Below, piece by piece: positions 35,901 through 47,300 of a stretch of DNA of 64,000 nucleotides. How positions within the stretch are numbered: the first letter of the stretch is position 1; each line of letters starts with the position of its first letter. The DNA is from Anaspis maculata (Eukaryota; Arthropoda; Insecta; Coleoptera; Scraptiidae): contig OX421961.1 of assembly GCA_949128115.1 (NCBI GenBank), positions 108,776,563-108,840,562 on the forward strand, given 5' to 3'. The notes under the pieces are model-generated. The model ran no database searches. It was not told the DNA's origin and was given only the letters and a program-made list of their open reading frames with translations. The position numbers were made by a program, and so were the translations under genes.

Positions 35901-36635
35901 GTTCCAAAACGGGCAAAAGAAACCATAGCCTGAAAAGACCAAAGCAATAAGAATAGTCTAGATATGAAAGACTGAGCCTTTGAAAAGAGATTCATAATAG
36001 GAGGAGCCCCGCACGCACCCGCCCATGAACTTCGATTGTAGGGAACAGGGAGAGCAACAGAAAATAGAGAAAAAGTTCCCACCCGCTCGCAAAATTCACT
36101 CACTCCTTTTTCGGTGTCTAGACGCTGGGCCTAACTCTAACATAATCTATAACACTAATATAAATGTTGAAGTTGATGAATCTACGATGAGAATTTTGGA
36201 CCACGCTCCCCAAACAAAGTTTAAATGTTGGTCAAGGTGTAGAATCAGATGTTCATCGGACTATAGATGTGTGATGGCTTTGAAATAATTATTAGGGGAA
36301 ACTCATCTTTCAGGGACCATTTTAGAAAACTTAGCTTTTCTAGGTACCAGCGTTGATGTAGGGTTAGACTCTATTCAAACACTTTGACATGTATATAGAA
36401 GTCAATACAATGATTTCATGTTACAACTAATTTCTGTGTCTTACTGCGTTTAAACTAGAAGTTAAGTCGATCTCAACACGCCCAGGATCTCTATCCACAA
36501 GAAGAAAGCACAACAGGATGGTTTCCTGTTGATCCTGGATGATCACCGGCCAAGCAGTCCCAAAAGCGCAAAAAGTGATTTAATTCAAAGAAGTTGAATT
36601 AAATTGAAGTATGTTGGGTTGCCTATCCATTTAGG
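35901..36635 (+). repeat. Dispersed repeat family E, copy 1
   Basis: Begins GTTCCAAAACGGGCAAAAG and ends near GTTGGGTTGCCTATCCAT. It shares a long ordered series of blocks with 52848-53525: AACCATAGCC, TAACATAA, TGTTGGTCAAGGTG, AAATAATTAGGGGAAA, AGAAGTCAATA, ATGATCACCGGCCAAGC, AAAGTGATTTAATTCAAA. An AATTCAA-AAGTTGAATT hairpin lies near the right end. No open frame is conserved between the copies, so it is non-coding. Confidence 0.8.
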
Positions 36636-36639
36636 CGCA

Positions 36640-38767
36640 TAAGCCAAAGAGACAGGGGAGTTTCAGAATCAACAGCGATACCTAAAGTGCGATAGATTTT
36701 CGTGACCTGTGAATTAGTAAGTAACATTTGTCTCTCAATTAATGAAATACCCAAAGCAAAGTCATAATACGACATTGTTTATACCTAATTCTTCTTAGAG
36801 AAAAAGATCCGAGAAAAAATCCGATTTGTAATCCAATGTTTTGAGTATCCACTTTTGGTGAGACGAAAGGAAGTTCGTGTAGCGTGCAGTCGAACATTCT
36901 TCCAACTAAAACAGCAAACTCCAAACCAACCTCAGATAAATGATAACGTACTCGCAGCATCTAGAGAAACACATTTATAATAATTAGATAAAGGTATCTC
37001 CCGAGCAACACTCGGCTAATGAGTTTTACGGCAAATTAATTAAGTGCTTTTATTTGTGTACGACGGCGAAACTGCAGCAAGCCTCAGCTTTAGCAAAGTA
37101 TGTACAAAATAAATATACGGACAGACACAGAGTACAGAGTGAGGCTGTATGTCCGACTATGAGCTGCCATTTCATATCGATCAGTTATTTATGTTGAGCG
37201 TGTCCAAAGCTGATCTAGAATCCCGCTCGCGATTCCTGAAACTTCCAATATCAGATTAGGAGAAAGAGAGAGAAAGAAAAATCCTGCTGCCCCTAGCAGG
37301 ACGCAGGTAGGATTTAATCGCCATTGGCAGATTTTTCAGTCTACCCGTGCTCGGAATAAACGATCGGCTCAAACACCTAGACATAAGAAACTTTATCTTA
37401 TGGCTCATAAAACCTGTCTACTTTCGAAAATTGTACCCTACGCCGTGCATCATCAGGGAAATATCCCATAGGTACGTATTCCCGCCACCGTTCCCCGAAG
37501 AATGAAACTTTCAACTTCCTTGCCACCAAAACCGTCATACACCACGGCCGCTTAATTAGCAACAAGTTGCGGGGATTATTAAATGCAAGCATCGCATACA
37601 TTGCGGAGTCTTTGCACGTTGCTGTACCTACCTGGATTAAAGCTCTGGGAAATCAGTCACGCAAATGGTAATTATTGTAGTTGGTTCGAGCAGCTCTGAT
37701 TTTTTTTAACGATCTCGTCGGCAGGGGGTGGTTTCTCGCTATGCGTGGATTGTTATGGAATATCTGCAGGGATGGCGGGATGGAATATAGAAGCGTTTTG
37801 CATGACCTACTTTATTTTTACCTACCCTACCTGTATCGCGAGAGCTTTCGAGTTTTTGTATTATATGCGATGCGGTATTGTGTGGTGTATTATTAAAGTC
37901 ACTGGATGGATGTGTGTCTACGTGTCGGAAACGTTTTCTGAAAACTTGTACGTACTGAATTCTGAAGCATTCATGATTCCTGTAACTCGCTGTTTAATTA
38001 TTAACTCATTCACAGTTTTTTTTCTCGAGCTTTCATTCTGTATCTGAGAGAACTTCAAACCAGATCTTTGCTTAGGATTAAATGTAAGGTGCAATTTCAG
38101 GAAAACATAAAGAAAAGCTCTTCAGTGTACTTCGGGTGGAAGTTCGCGATCTCGCTTCGCCCAGGACTAGAAGAGTACTTCATGAAATCCTGATTGAGAA
38201 GACACATTACGACGTTGGTGAGTTTCAGGTCACAGAAGTTTTGAAATTTTAGTGTGTTTATTTTTTCCGAGTTTTTAGTGTTGTTGCTGGGATTTATAAT
38301 TTTACTATACACTAAACTCTACAACACAGAAGCCTGGAAGGGCGAGTGCAACAACTACAGGTTACTTATGGGCCGTCATTCACCTAATAACAGCGAATGC
38401 AGACAAACAGTTCACGTTCTTCCATCACTACGTTTGGCAACTTTACATTGACGGAACATTGACCGCAGTCAGAAAAAGAGAGGTTATATTTGACATTTCC
38501 GACTGAGTGGCAGGACTGACGGGCGTTTCCGACAAATGACGGCCGTCACTCTACCAGCTGAGGTGGCGCCTTCAGCGGACAAAAGTGGCAGTGCATGGCC
38601 CCATTTCCCCATTATCATGAATGTATTCGAGATTACACCTAGGTACTGCAGAGCTGAAGCACGTAGGACTCAACACAGTTAGTAGGTGTAATAATGCGTG
38701 ACCTGAGCCGGGTCCGGAATGAAGGTGGATTTATACTCGCAGAAAATAAGAATAAAAATCAAAATAA
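36640..38767. other. Intergenic region, no gene recognised
   Basis: Frames at 37745-38047 and 38254-38451 are hydrophobic but match no family I know and lack paired splice or start context. A short inverted CCTGCTGCCCCTAGCAGGA hairpin lies near 37284-37303. Confidence 0.45.
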
Positions 38768-38774
38768 TAGACTA

Positions 38775-39769
38775 GGATCATTTTTGAAAAAGTGGCCTGG
38801 AAAGTGGTTCTAGAGGCAAGTCATGTTAAAGTTTAGCAACATATGTTTTAAGGGTATTTATACCTAATTGTATTATTCAACTTATCGTTTAGAGTGATGT
38901 ACGTATCTGCCTTCGGTTGCACCAAGTTCTCTTCAGTTTCATTAGCGTATTGTTTTAATTCTATAAATTATGATATCTCAATGCAAATAGGAGTTTTTTT
39001 CAACAAATCTTGCGTAATTCGTTAGTCTGGTGTATTTTGCACAATACATTCACGTACTAAGTGTGTCTTCTTAGAAAAACTTGAGTTTTGATCATCTATA
39101 CATAATACAGCAAAAAACAAAGTTGAAAAGTGGGGCCAAACAATTTCCACTTTTTTTTTTCATATTTGAAAAGGTAGAGGCAAATGAATTGAATGCCTAT
39201 ATTATGGTTAATACATGAGACTAACGAACTACGCAAGAATTTTGAGAAAAAATGCAGATTTGCAGTAAAATAACACAGTTAAAAGACGTAAAAAAATATC
39301 AACAAAAAACATGTTTTATCATGTAAAACTTGTTCAAACTCGCTTCTATTGCAATTTGAACAATATAGTTGAATAGGGAATATGGAATATAGTCGGAAAC
39401 GATATCAAACATGTTCATATTTACACAAAATCGAGAGAAAAGAAGAATCATCTACACAGTCAACATTCCCCCCACCTGTCTTCCCCCTCTAGAAATTTTG
39501 ACAGTAATTATGTCAATATGGTAGTATAAGACCTCAGTGAATCAGGATATGATGTAATTCACTTCACGTTAAAGACAGGTTGCAGTCCCGACATCAAAAA
39601 TGGTGAAAAATAGTGATTTTTGGTCTTCCCTCCCCTTTACGGGCTTCCGGTGCAAAATTCGGCTTGGCAACAATGGTTTTCGTATTCAGCGGGGTCCAAA
39701 CACCCTTAAAACGTATGTTTTACTTTAACATGACTTGCCTCCAGCATTGCTTTTTATCCGAAGAGATCC
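38775..39769. mobile_element. Fold-back family C, internally deleted copy (about 1 kb)
   Basis: Same ends and arms as 16267-18553, but at about 38862 it jumps to sequence equivalent to about 17610 of the long copy, so about 1.24 kb including the tandem array is missing. The 7-bp sequence TAGACTA directly precedes (38768-38774) and follows (39770-39776) the element, suggesting either a 7-bp target duplication or a TA duplication within a similar context. Confidence 0.85.
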
Positions 39770-39989
39770 TAGACTATAACGATAAGAATGAAAATAAGAA
39801 AAATAAGAACGGCAACTGCCCATTTATATGTTTTCAAGGCAATAATAAAGTCTCTGTTCTCGAACACTTATCAAACATTTTCGAAGGTTTCTCTTGAAAG
39901 CGCGCGACATTCTTCGGTAATTCTACGCCGCAGTTCTTCAATTGACTTCGGCCAAATTTTAAAGTCATTTTAGAAAAAAATGTTACTCT

Positions 39990-40320
39990 TGCAAAATTTT
40001 GATAGAGGCTTCATTTTCGATACATTTGGGTTTGGAACTTTGGAAAACATCTCGAAATCACCACTTTTCAAGGCCTAAGAATTAAAAACCAAGAAAACTC
40101 ATGATTCTTCAACTGAAATGGTTAAATAGATTTTTTAAGTTGATAAACAACAATTTTGTTGCTAAGGAACAAGGAGCTTTCAGAAAAAAAACCAAATTTG
40201 GGTCTGGAAAGTGGCGATTTCGAGATGTATTCCAAAGTTTCAAACCCAAATATCTCAACAATGGAGCCTCTAATCAAAATTTTGCAAAAAAAATTTGTTT
40301 CACCAATTTGGGAAAATAAC
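39990..40320. repeat. Palindromic relic related to the centre of the 40881-42618 element
   Basis: The sequence GGAAAACATCTCGAAATC, AACTCATGATTCTTCAACTG and the inverted return arm (GATTTCGAGATGTATTCC) match 41940-42250. This is a separate copy of that palindrome core lying upstream, with the same AAAATTTTGCA borders on both arms. Confidence 0.72.
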
Positions 40321-40388
40321 CACCCCCCCATTATCCACGTCCCTGAACTTTTTTTTTGAAACACGTTATATTGTTCGATAGAAACCTA

Positions 40389-40666
40389 TAGACCATTTCC
40401 ACATGACGTCACACGCACGTGTCGAACGGCTGATTCGGGGCAACGTCAACATGATGTCAACTATACGTGTCAGTTGGTCAAAACTTTGTGTCACCAATGA
40501 CTTTCACACACCGACACCGACTGACAGATTGACATATTACCAATCTGACTGACGCACATCACTGATGTAGCCCACGTGCCCCGTGACAGATAAGGCACAT
40601 CTGACTGACGTTGTCCCGAATCAGCTGTTCAAGACGGATCTGCGTGACGTCAGTGGAAATGGTCTA
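40389..40666. mobile_element. MITE-like inverted repeat (278 bp)
   Basis: The ends TAGACCATTTCCAC and GTGGAAATGGTCTA are inverted. The arms include TGACGTCA and GGCTGATTCGGG with its inverse. The interior is rich in GACTGACAG-type repeats. Confidence 0.82.
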
Positions 40667-40880
40667 TTTCAGTAAACTTTGGTTCAAATTTGGACAAAAT
40701 CGGTTGAACCATTCAAAAGTTATGTGAATAAAATGGATTTTGAAAATTCAACTTGAACTTGAACCCTGTAACTTTTCAACGGGCATTATAGGACATCGAA
40801 GTTATTTTTTTTCCTAGTCCATTTTTGATCGGGAATCACCCCTAAAAGTTTGTAACCGTAATTGCGGAACACCCTTGTAT

Positions 40881-42618
40881 AGGTGTCCCGAAATTAATGC
40901 AACAAAATGCACAAGGAGATAGAAAATTGAAAAATAATGGAACTTTCTAAATAAACATACCTACCTCCATAATAGCTATTTACGATACAAGAGTTAAAAG
41001 TGACAGATATTATTTTGTGAGCGGGGACGCTTGAGAAACGAGCGTTAGCGAGTGGAGCAACCCCGCGAACAAAATAAGATACTTTCAACGCGTGTATCAT
41101 ACAAGATTTTATCTACAATGGTCTTTGGAATGTTTGGTAAATGTCAGAATTTATTGAAAATATGACAGGAACGCGCGGGATCATCACTTTCAGCACGTCG
41201 CCCATGACACACTCATGACGACGTGTTTAAAGTGACAGGTATTATTTAACGCTTGTAGATGAATGTGTATTACCCGAAATTGACAGGTAAAGTGTCCATT
41301 ACAAGCGTCTTTTGACGCAGGAAAATAAGATTCACCTGCCTAGGCAGGGAAATCTCACTTTCCTGCGTCAAAAACGTTTTGTTTGCTGGAAACTGCTGGA
41401 AACCGGACCCAGCAACGTGATATTTGCCAAATTGTGCCAGAATCATTTCTTTCTTTGCGGTTTATTGAGGTAGTTTCGGGTAAAACGTTATACATAATAC
41501 GCCAGGAAAGTGTCTTATTACAGAGCACGTAAGCTTCTAGGCCTCGCTTACGCTCGTCCTTGAATATGCCTACTATCCCTGTGAAGATTCACTTTCCTGC
41601 CTTATTATGTAAATAACTATTAACGTTTAACGGAGATACAGGCCTTCAGAGTTGCTTTTTTAAAATCAGAATTTTTTTCATAACTTCTGAACCGTTCGAC
41701 CGATTTTATTCAAATTTGAACCAAAGTTTACTGAAACTCTAGAAGAAGATATAGAAACTCTAGATCTCTATTGAACAATCATAACTTATTTCATCAAACA
41801 TTTTTTAAGCGAAGATAATATAGGGTACCCTTCCCCTTTTCCCCTATTTTTCACTTCCTGAATATTTTTAGAAATGGTTTCAAGGTTTGAATTTTACGTT
41901 CAGTTTAATGAAAAAAGTTACTCTTCCAAAATTTTGATTAGGACTTCATTTTTGAGATATTTGAGTTTGAAACTTCGGAAAACATCTCGAAATCGTCACT
42001 TTCCTCGTCACTTTCAAAAGCCTTAAAAATTCAAATTCAAGAAAACTCATGATTCTTCAACTGAAATACAGTTTTTAGGTGTTTCAAGTTGATGTACCAC
42101 CATTTTTGACGAGAAACATGAAGTTTTTCAGACCATAAAATTTGGGCCCTGGAAAAATTAATGGCGATTTTGAGATGTTTTCCAAAGTTTTCAAACCCAA
42201 ATATCTCGAAAATGAAGCATCTAATCAAAATTTTGCACAAGCAACTTTTTCCTCTAAATTAAACGTCCAATTCAAAAACTGAAACCATTTCCAAAAATAT
42301 TGAAGGTGAAAAATAGGGGGAAAAGGGGGAGGGAACCTATTATTACCTATTCCCTATTATCTTCGCCCCTGAAAATGTTTGATGAGATGCGTTACTACTG
42401 TTCAACAAAGACTTGTTTAAGTGAACTTTGGTTCAAAAATTGGAATAAAATCGGTTTGACGGTTCAAAAGATATGCAAAAAAGCTGTTCTAAAAAAAAAG
42501 CTTTGAAGGCCTGTATCTCCGTTATTACACGCTTGCGAGGGTATGTTTATCCAGAAAGTCCCCTTATTTTTTAACTTCCTATGTTCCCTCGAATTTTGTT
42601 GCATTAATTTCGGGACTT
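40881..42618. mobile_element. Fold-back element carrying a separate 0.66-kb insertion
   Basis: The left end AGGTGTCCCGAAATTAATGC and right end GCATTAATTTCGGGACTT are inverted. The arms continue with AAACATACC, ACGGAGATACAGGCCTTC, the CCCTTTTCCCCTATTTTTCA block and AACTCATGATTCTTC at the centre. The left arm is broken between about 40967 and 41629 by unrelated sequence absent from the right arm. The C expected at the very first base is missing, so the left end is slightly eroded. Confidence 0.83.
40968..41628. mobile_element. Small element with internal hairpins, inserted in the 40881-42618 element
   Basis: Bounded by short inverted ends TAATAGCTATTTAC and GTAAATAACTATTA. Inside are two strong hairpins: ATTTTGTGAGCGGGG with CCCCGCGAACAAAAT (about 41012-41076), and TTTTGACGCAGGAAA with TTTCCTGCGTCAAAA (about 41312-41376). 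There is no open frame of note. It looks like a MITE of a different family. Confidence 0.65.
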
Positions 42619-42838
42619 GAGTTCTTCATTGTTATCGTACCTACTACCTACTCAAGTATCAATTCCACAGTCCAAGGAAGATGAAGTGTGAGCAAGTAAA
42701 TTCCTCAAGTTGACGTAGATTCCTTGGATTTTGCCTTTTCAAGTAGCTCATCGCACGACCTGACTCCACTTACTCAATAAGGAATGTTCTCATTGCTCAC
42801 ACTTCATAAGTCTTCGAAAATTGAGAAAATTTGTGAAA

Positions 42839-43022
42839 ATGGAAGTTCGCGGAAGTGCGTAGAAGTTCATGGAAGTCTTGGAAGTTCGTGGAAGTCGGTG
42901 GAAGTCTTATGGAAGTTAGTGGAAGTTGGTGGAAGTCAGTGGAAATCAGTGGAAGTTAGTGGAAGTCTTTTGGAAGTTGGTGGAAGTCAGTGGAAGTTAG
43001 TGGAAGTCAATGCAAATGGAAG
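42839..43022 (+). repeat. Minisatellite of GGAAGTYRGT units
   Basis: About 15 imperfect units of 10-12 bp (GGAAGTCAGT, GGAAGTTGGT, GGAAGTTAGT) occupy 42839-43022. A 139-codon frame across it is a by-product of the unit structure. It lies 225 bp from the left end of the BEL/Pao element. Confidence 0.88.
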
Positions 43023-43242
43023 TTTTGGTGTACAAAATTTTTCTTGCGGTTCACCCCTCGTCGGCAAAGCTCGACTGCGTTCGTCACTCGTTCGGCTTAT
43101 CTTCGAGCAGAAGTTGAAAATATTCAACTTGAAGCCACCCGCTTTTGTCGGGCCAAAAGTAATCCGGAGGAAAATAATTCAAAGCCGTGCAATCGAGATA
43201 TGAGAATGTGAATATTCAGAGTCAAGGCATCATTAAAAGATG

Positions 43243-43247
43243 TCGCT
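43243..43247. other. Target-site duplicate TCGCT, left side of BEL/Pao element
   Basis: The five bases TCGCT precede the left LTR and recur at 50741-50745 directly after the right LTR. A 5-bp duplication fits a BEL/Pao integrase and shows the element is in its original insertion site rather than rearranged. Confidence 0.93.
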
Positions 43248-44210
43248 TGTTAGCGCGGTACACATAAAGACGGCAGCCTTCCGATGAAGGCTGCATTAAA
43301 ACAATAACTCTTGGATTAGGAAAGCAGCCAGCGACAGTCAGAAATAAAATTCACAACAACAATCAAAAACTTTAATGCAAAACAAAGAAAAAAACACAAA
43401 CAGACAGAATTACAAAACAATAAAAAAAAACAATGTGAATTAAATGAAATGAAAAATCCGAGTGGTTCTGATCGGGGGCAGATTCGCTGGCGCCGAGTGG
43501 CGTCCTGAAAACGAGACGAACTGCACTGAAGGTATACACCCCGGCAAACGGGAATAAACGGTAAATGGTAAAAACAATGGAAAATATGGAACTTACGGGA
43601 TCTTATTCGGTGGCGGCGTCGTCCTGGCGGAGTCCGAAGGCGGCGTCGTGGTGGATGGCCGTTCTGGTGGTGGATTTCCTGGTGAAATGCACGAGTGCCC
43701 GTGTTCGTCACCAAAATGGCGGACGAACGACTCGATCCCGTCCGAAACTGGAGCTTTGTGTGCGGCTGGCTGATCCAAGCCGCTCCCCGGTGAAAGCGGT
43801 GAAAACTGCCGCTTTCTGGACTTGGAGATGCTGCAGAGCTCCTCCAGGAGTCACTATCGGACGCGATGGGCCTTGGATGGGCTTCTGGTCGAGTACGAAT
43901 GTACGCCGATGGCACGACAAGATGGCCGCGAGAACGATGACCAAAAAAGGACGGCGTGGCTTCCCGCTCGACGTACGGAGATCAACGCCGCTTCGAACGA
44001 AGCGGCAAAGGCACGAGCGGAAAGAAAGCCGAAGAATGCCGAAGACGGCCGAAGAAAGTGCTGGAGCTCGTTTACGCTTGCGCCTGACAGCCAAGTGCCA
44101 GGCACACCGAACAGGGGGTGAGGGGTGAGGACTTGGACGACACAGGGATATTTTGGGTTGCATACCCTCAATGCACACGAATGCAGTTTTCAATGAACGG
44201 GGCCGAGACA
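43248..44210 (-). repeat. 3' LTR of the BEL/Pao element
   Basis: 963 bp, at a constant offset of 6530 bp from the other LTR along its whole length, so there is no insertion or deletion between the two. I saw no base differences in the lines compared. The inner edge is preceded, in element orientation, by a purine-rich stretch. Confidence 0.95.
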
Positions 44211-44222
44211 TACTCCCCACCA
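44211..44222 (-). other. Polypurine tract next to 3' LTR
   Basis: In element orientation the sequence just before the 3' LTR reads GGTGGGGAGTA, a purine-rich run of the kind that primes plus-strand synthesis. It is short and interrupted by pyrimidines. Confidence 0.55.
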
Positions 44223-44329
44223 AAATACCACTCGGGGTATTTTCAAAGTTCAAAAATTAATGAAATCAAACATGATACAAAAAGAAAGAGCATAGTGAGA
44301 ACAATGACGGAAGTGAAAACACAGAATGC

Positions 44330-47300
44330 TCACTGTCCTGAAGGGAGGGGACAAAGTTTGACCATTGGGCGTCGCAGAACGTCGCGTTGAGTACGGACAT
44401 CTGCGACACGACAAATGCCATCTTTGCCGGGGAAGAGTTTTGAAATTCTGCCTAACCTCCACTTCAGAGGGGGAGCGTTTTCGTCCTTGATGAGGACTAA
44501 AGACCCCACATCTGCGGATTCAAGGTGACGGGACTTGTGCCACTTGCCGCGTTGGTACAGCGTGTGTAGATATTCGTCGCGCCAACGCGCCCAGAAACGC
44601 TGTTGCATGGATTGGACCAACTGCCATCGCGACAACCTGCTGATCTTGAGGTGGGACAAATCTGGGTCAGGTGGGGCCGTTAACGGCTCGAGCGTCAAAA
44701 AATGACCAGGCGTCAATGGGCACAGATCATTTGGATCCGAGCCCAGCTCCGAAAGTGGCCGTGAGTTGAGCAACGCTTCAACTTGGGTGACCAACGTGGT
44801 CAGCTCTTCAAAGGTGAGTATTTGATCACCTATCACGCGAGATAGATGAGTTTTGACAGCTTTTATGCCGCTTTCCCACAGCCCGCCAAAGTGGGGACTG
44901 GAGGGAGGAATGAAGCGCCAAGTGATGGCTTCGGATTCCGCGGCGAGTTGCATTGACATCGTCAATTGCCTATGAGCTCCGACAAAGTTTGTGCCATTGT
45001 CGCTATAGATGGTAGAGCAACGACCGCGCCGGGCAATGAATCTGCGCAAGGCAGCGAGGAAAGCATCTGTTGAGAGATCGGAGGCAACCTCGACGTGCAA
45101 TGCCTTGGTGGCGAAGCACACGAAAAGACAGATGTACGCCTTCGTAGTTCTGACACCGCGAGCGCGTGACATGAGGATTGGAAAAGGGCCACCATAGTCG
45201 AGCCCGACGCAGCTAAAAGGTTTTAGCTGAGAAATTCGCGCCGAGGGGAGGTCGCCCATGGTGGGAGAAAAAGTTTGCGGCTTAGTCCGGAAGCACCGGT
45301 AACACGATGCAAGATAGTGCCGTACCGCGCGTCGCGTGGACAATATCCAAAAATTTTGCTGCAGGAGATAGCAGGTATTGTTGAGTCCCGGGTGGCAATG
45401 TCGGGAATGAACTTGTCGAATGACGAGTCCTGTCAAGACGTGACGAGATGGAAGAAGAGCAGGGTGTCTGGTTGCAAATGGCAACTCATGACAATGCTTC
45501 AAACGTCCGCCGACGCGGAGAACATCGTCACGATCGAGAAAGGGTGAAAGTTTTCGAAAGGGTCTTGAACAGGGTTTGCCGTTGCGTAACGACGCGATTT
45601 CGACGGCAAATACCTTCTGCTGTACATGTTTGACAATGTACAACAAGGCAAAATGGAGTTCTGTATCCGAGAGAGGTCCTGTGAACTTCTCATCGGACTT
45701 GCATTTGCAGAACCGATAGAAATAGGCGACAGCGCCCTGAATCTTCCGTAAGGAGGATATGCGCAAAAAGAGGTCGTCGATGTCAATCGGCGGCGGCTGC
45801 GGCACACGCACGACCAAAGCGAGCTTTCGCTCTTCAGACGCAATGTCTGGGGAGGACACGGAGAATTTGTCATCCGGCCATGTGTCATCCGCTGATGACA
45901 GAAAAGGTGGGCCAGACCACCAGAGGGAGCACGAAAGCATGTCTTCGGGAAACAATCCGCGCGAAGCTGGGTCGGCGGGATTGTCCGATGTTGAGACATG
46001 TCTCCAACACTGAGGCGGGACACGCTGTTGAATATGCTCAACACGGTGAGCAACAAATGTTTTCCAGCGGTGCGAAGAGGAACGCAGCCAGCTGAGAACA
46101 ACCGTAGAATCGGTCCACGCAAATATGGCATCGAACTGTACGGTTCCTGCGAGCGCTGCAACGGTGAAGGCAACGAGATTGGAAAGTAGGACCGCTGCAC
46201 ACAATTCGAGACGGGGTACGGTCAGCAATTTGACTGGAGCCACCTTTGATTTGGCGGTTAGGAGACGAATGGTGGGAACACCATTTCGAAGGTAACGAAC
46301 GTACAACACGCTCGCGTACCCAGATTCAGATGCGTCGCAAAAGGCGTGCAACTGGCACCTGTCTGCAGGCGACGGAAAAGTATGCCGTGGAATTTGCAAC
46401 CGCGAAAGTTGCGATAGCTCGGATTGAAAACGCAACCACTGCTGACATACGATGTCTGGAGGGGTGTCGGCCCAATCAAGGCCAAGTTTCCATAACCGTT
46501 GGATTAAATGTTTGGCGAAAAATGCAACAGGGCACAGAAAGCCGAGCGGATCGTAAATCCGAGCCACCTCCGACAAGATGGACCGTTTTGTGCACGGTAG
46601 TTCATTTGGATGAACCGTGAATGAAAAGGTGTCTGTTGCCGCTTGCCACTGGAGGCCAAGAATTTTTACAGTATTGTCAGCAACGTCACTGAAAGTGGAC
46701 GGCTGAGTTCGAACGTGATCAAGTGGTATGTCTTGCAGCACATCAGGGTGATTGCTTGCCCACTTGCGCAATTCAAAGCAACCCGATTGGAGCAGGTTGA
46801 TTAGCTGCGTTTGTAATTCCCGTGCTGATTCCACGGAGTTCGCACCGCAAAGTAGATCGTCTACATACAAATTACGGCGAATTGCCTGCGAAGCCAATGG
46901 AAACTTCGAGGCGCTTTGTTCTGCCAAGTGAAGCAACGTGCGAACCGCTAGAAACGGTGCCGAAGAAACACCATATGTAATGGTGTTCAATTGGTACGTT
47001 TCAATGGGTCGATCAGGGGAGAAACGAAAGCGAATGAGTTGATACTTGCGATGTTCGGGCGAGATAAGTATCTGCCGATACATCTGACGGATGTCACAAG
47101 TAAAAACGATCGGCTCACACCGAAACTGCAGTAGCAAAGCTGCTATGTCCTGTTGTAACTTAGGACCGACGAGAAGCGTCTCGTTGAGAGATAAATGATT
47201 CGGCGCTTGCGCCGAAGCATCAAAAACGACGCGAATTTTCGGCTTGTCGTCTTCGATCTTGACGATCGGATGATGAGGGATGTAATACGCCTCAGAATCT

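Noticed and set aside
37745..38047. Hydrophobic frame considered as an exon of another membrane protein
   Set aside because: No family signature, no partner exons with matching phase nearby, and composition typical of AT-rich chance frames.
42784..43203. 139-codon repetitive frame (GSxWKSVEV repeats)
   Set aside because: It is created by the GGAAGT minisatellite, and nothing suggests translation.
43316..43915. 199-codon frame in the LTR (and its twin at 49846-50445), and the 187-codon + strand frames
   Set aside because: Both occur identically in the two LTRs, overlap each other on opposite strands and show no domain. They are better explained as chance frames in GC-richer LTR DNA.
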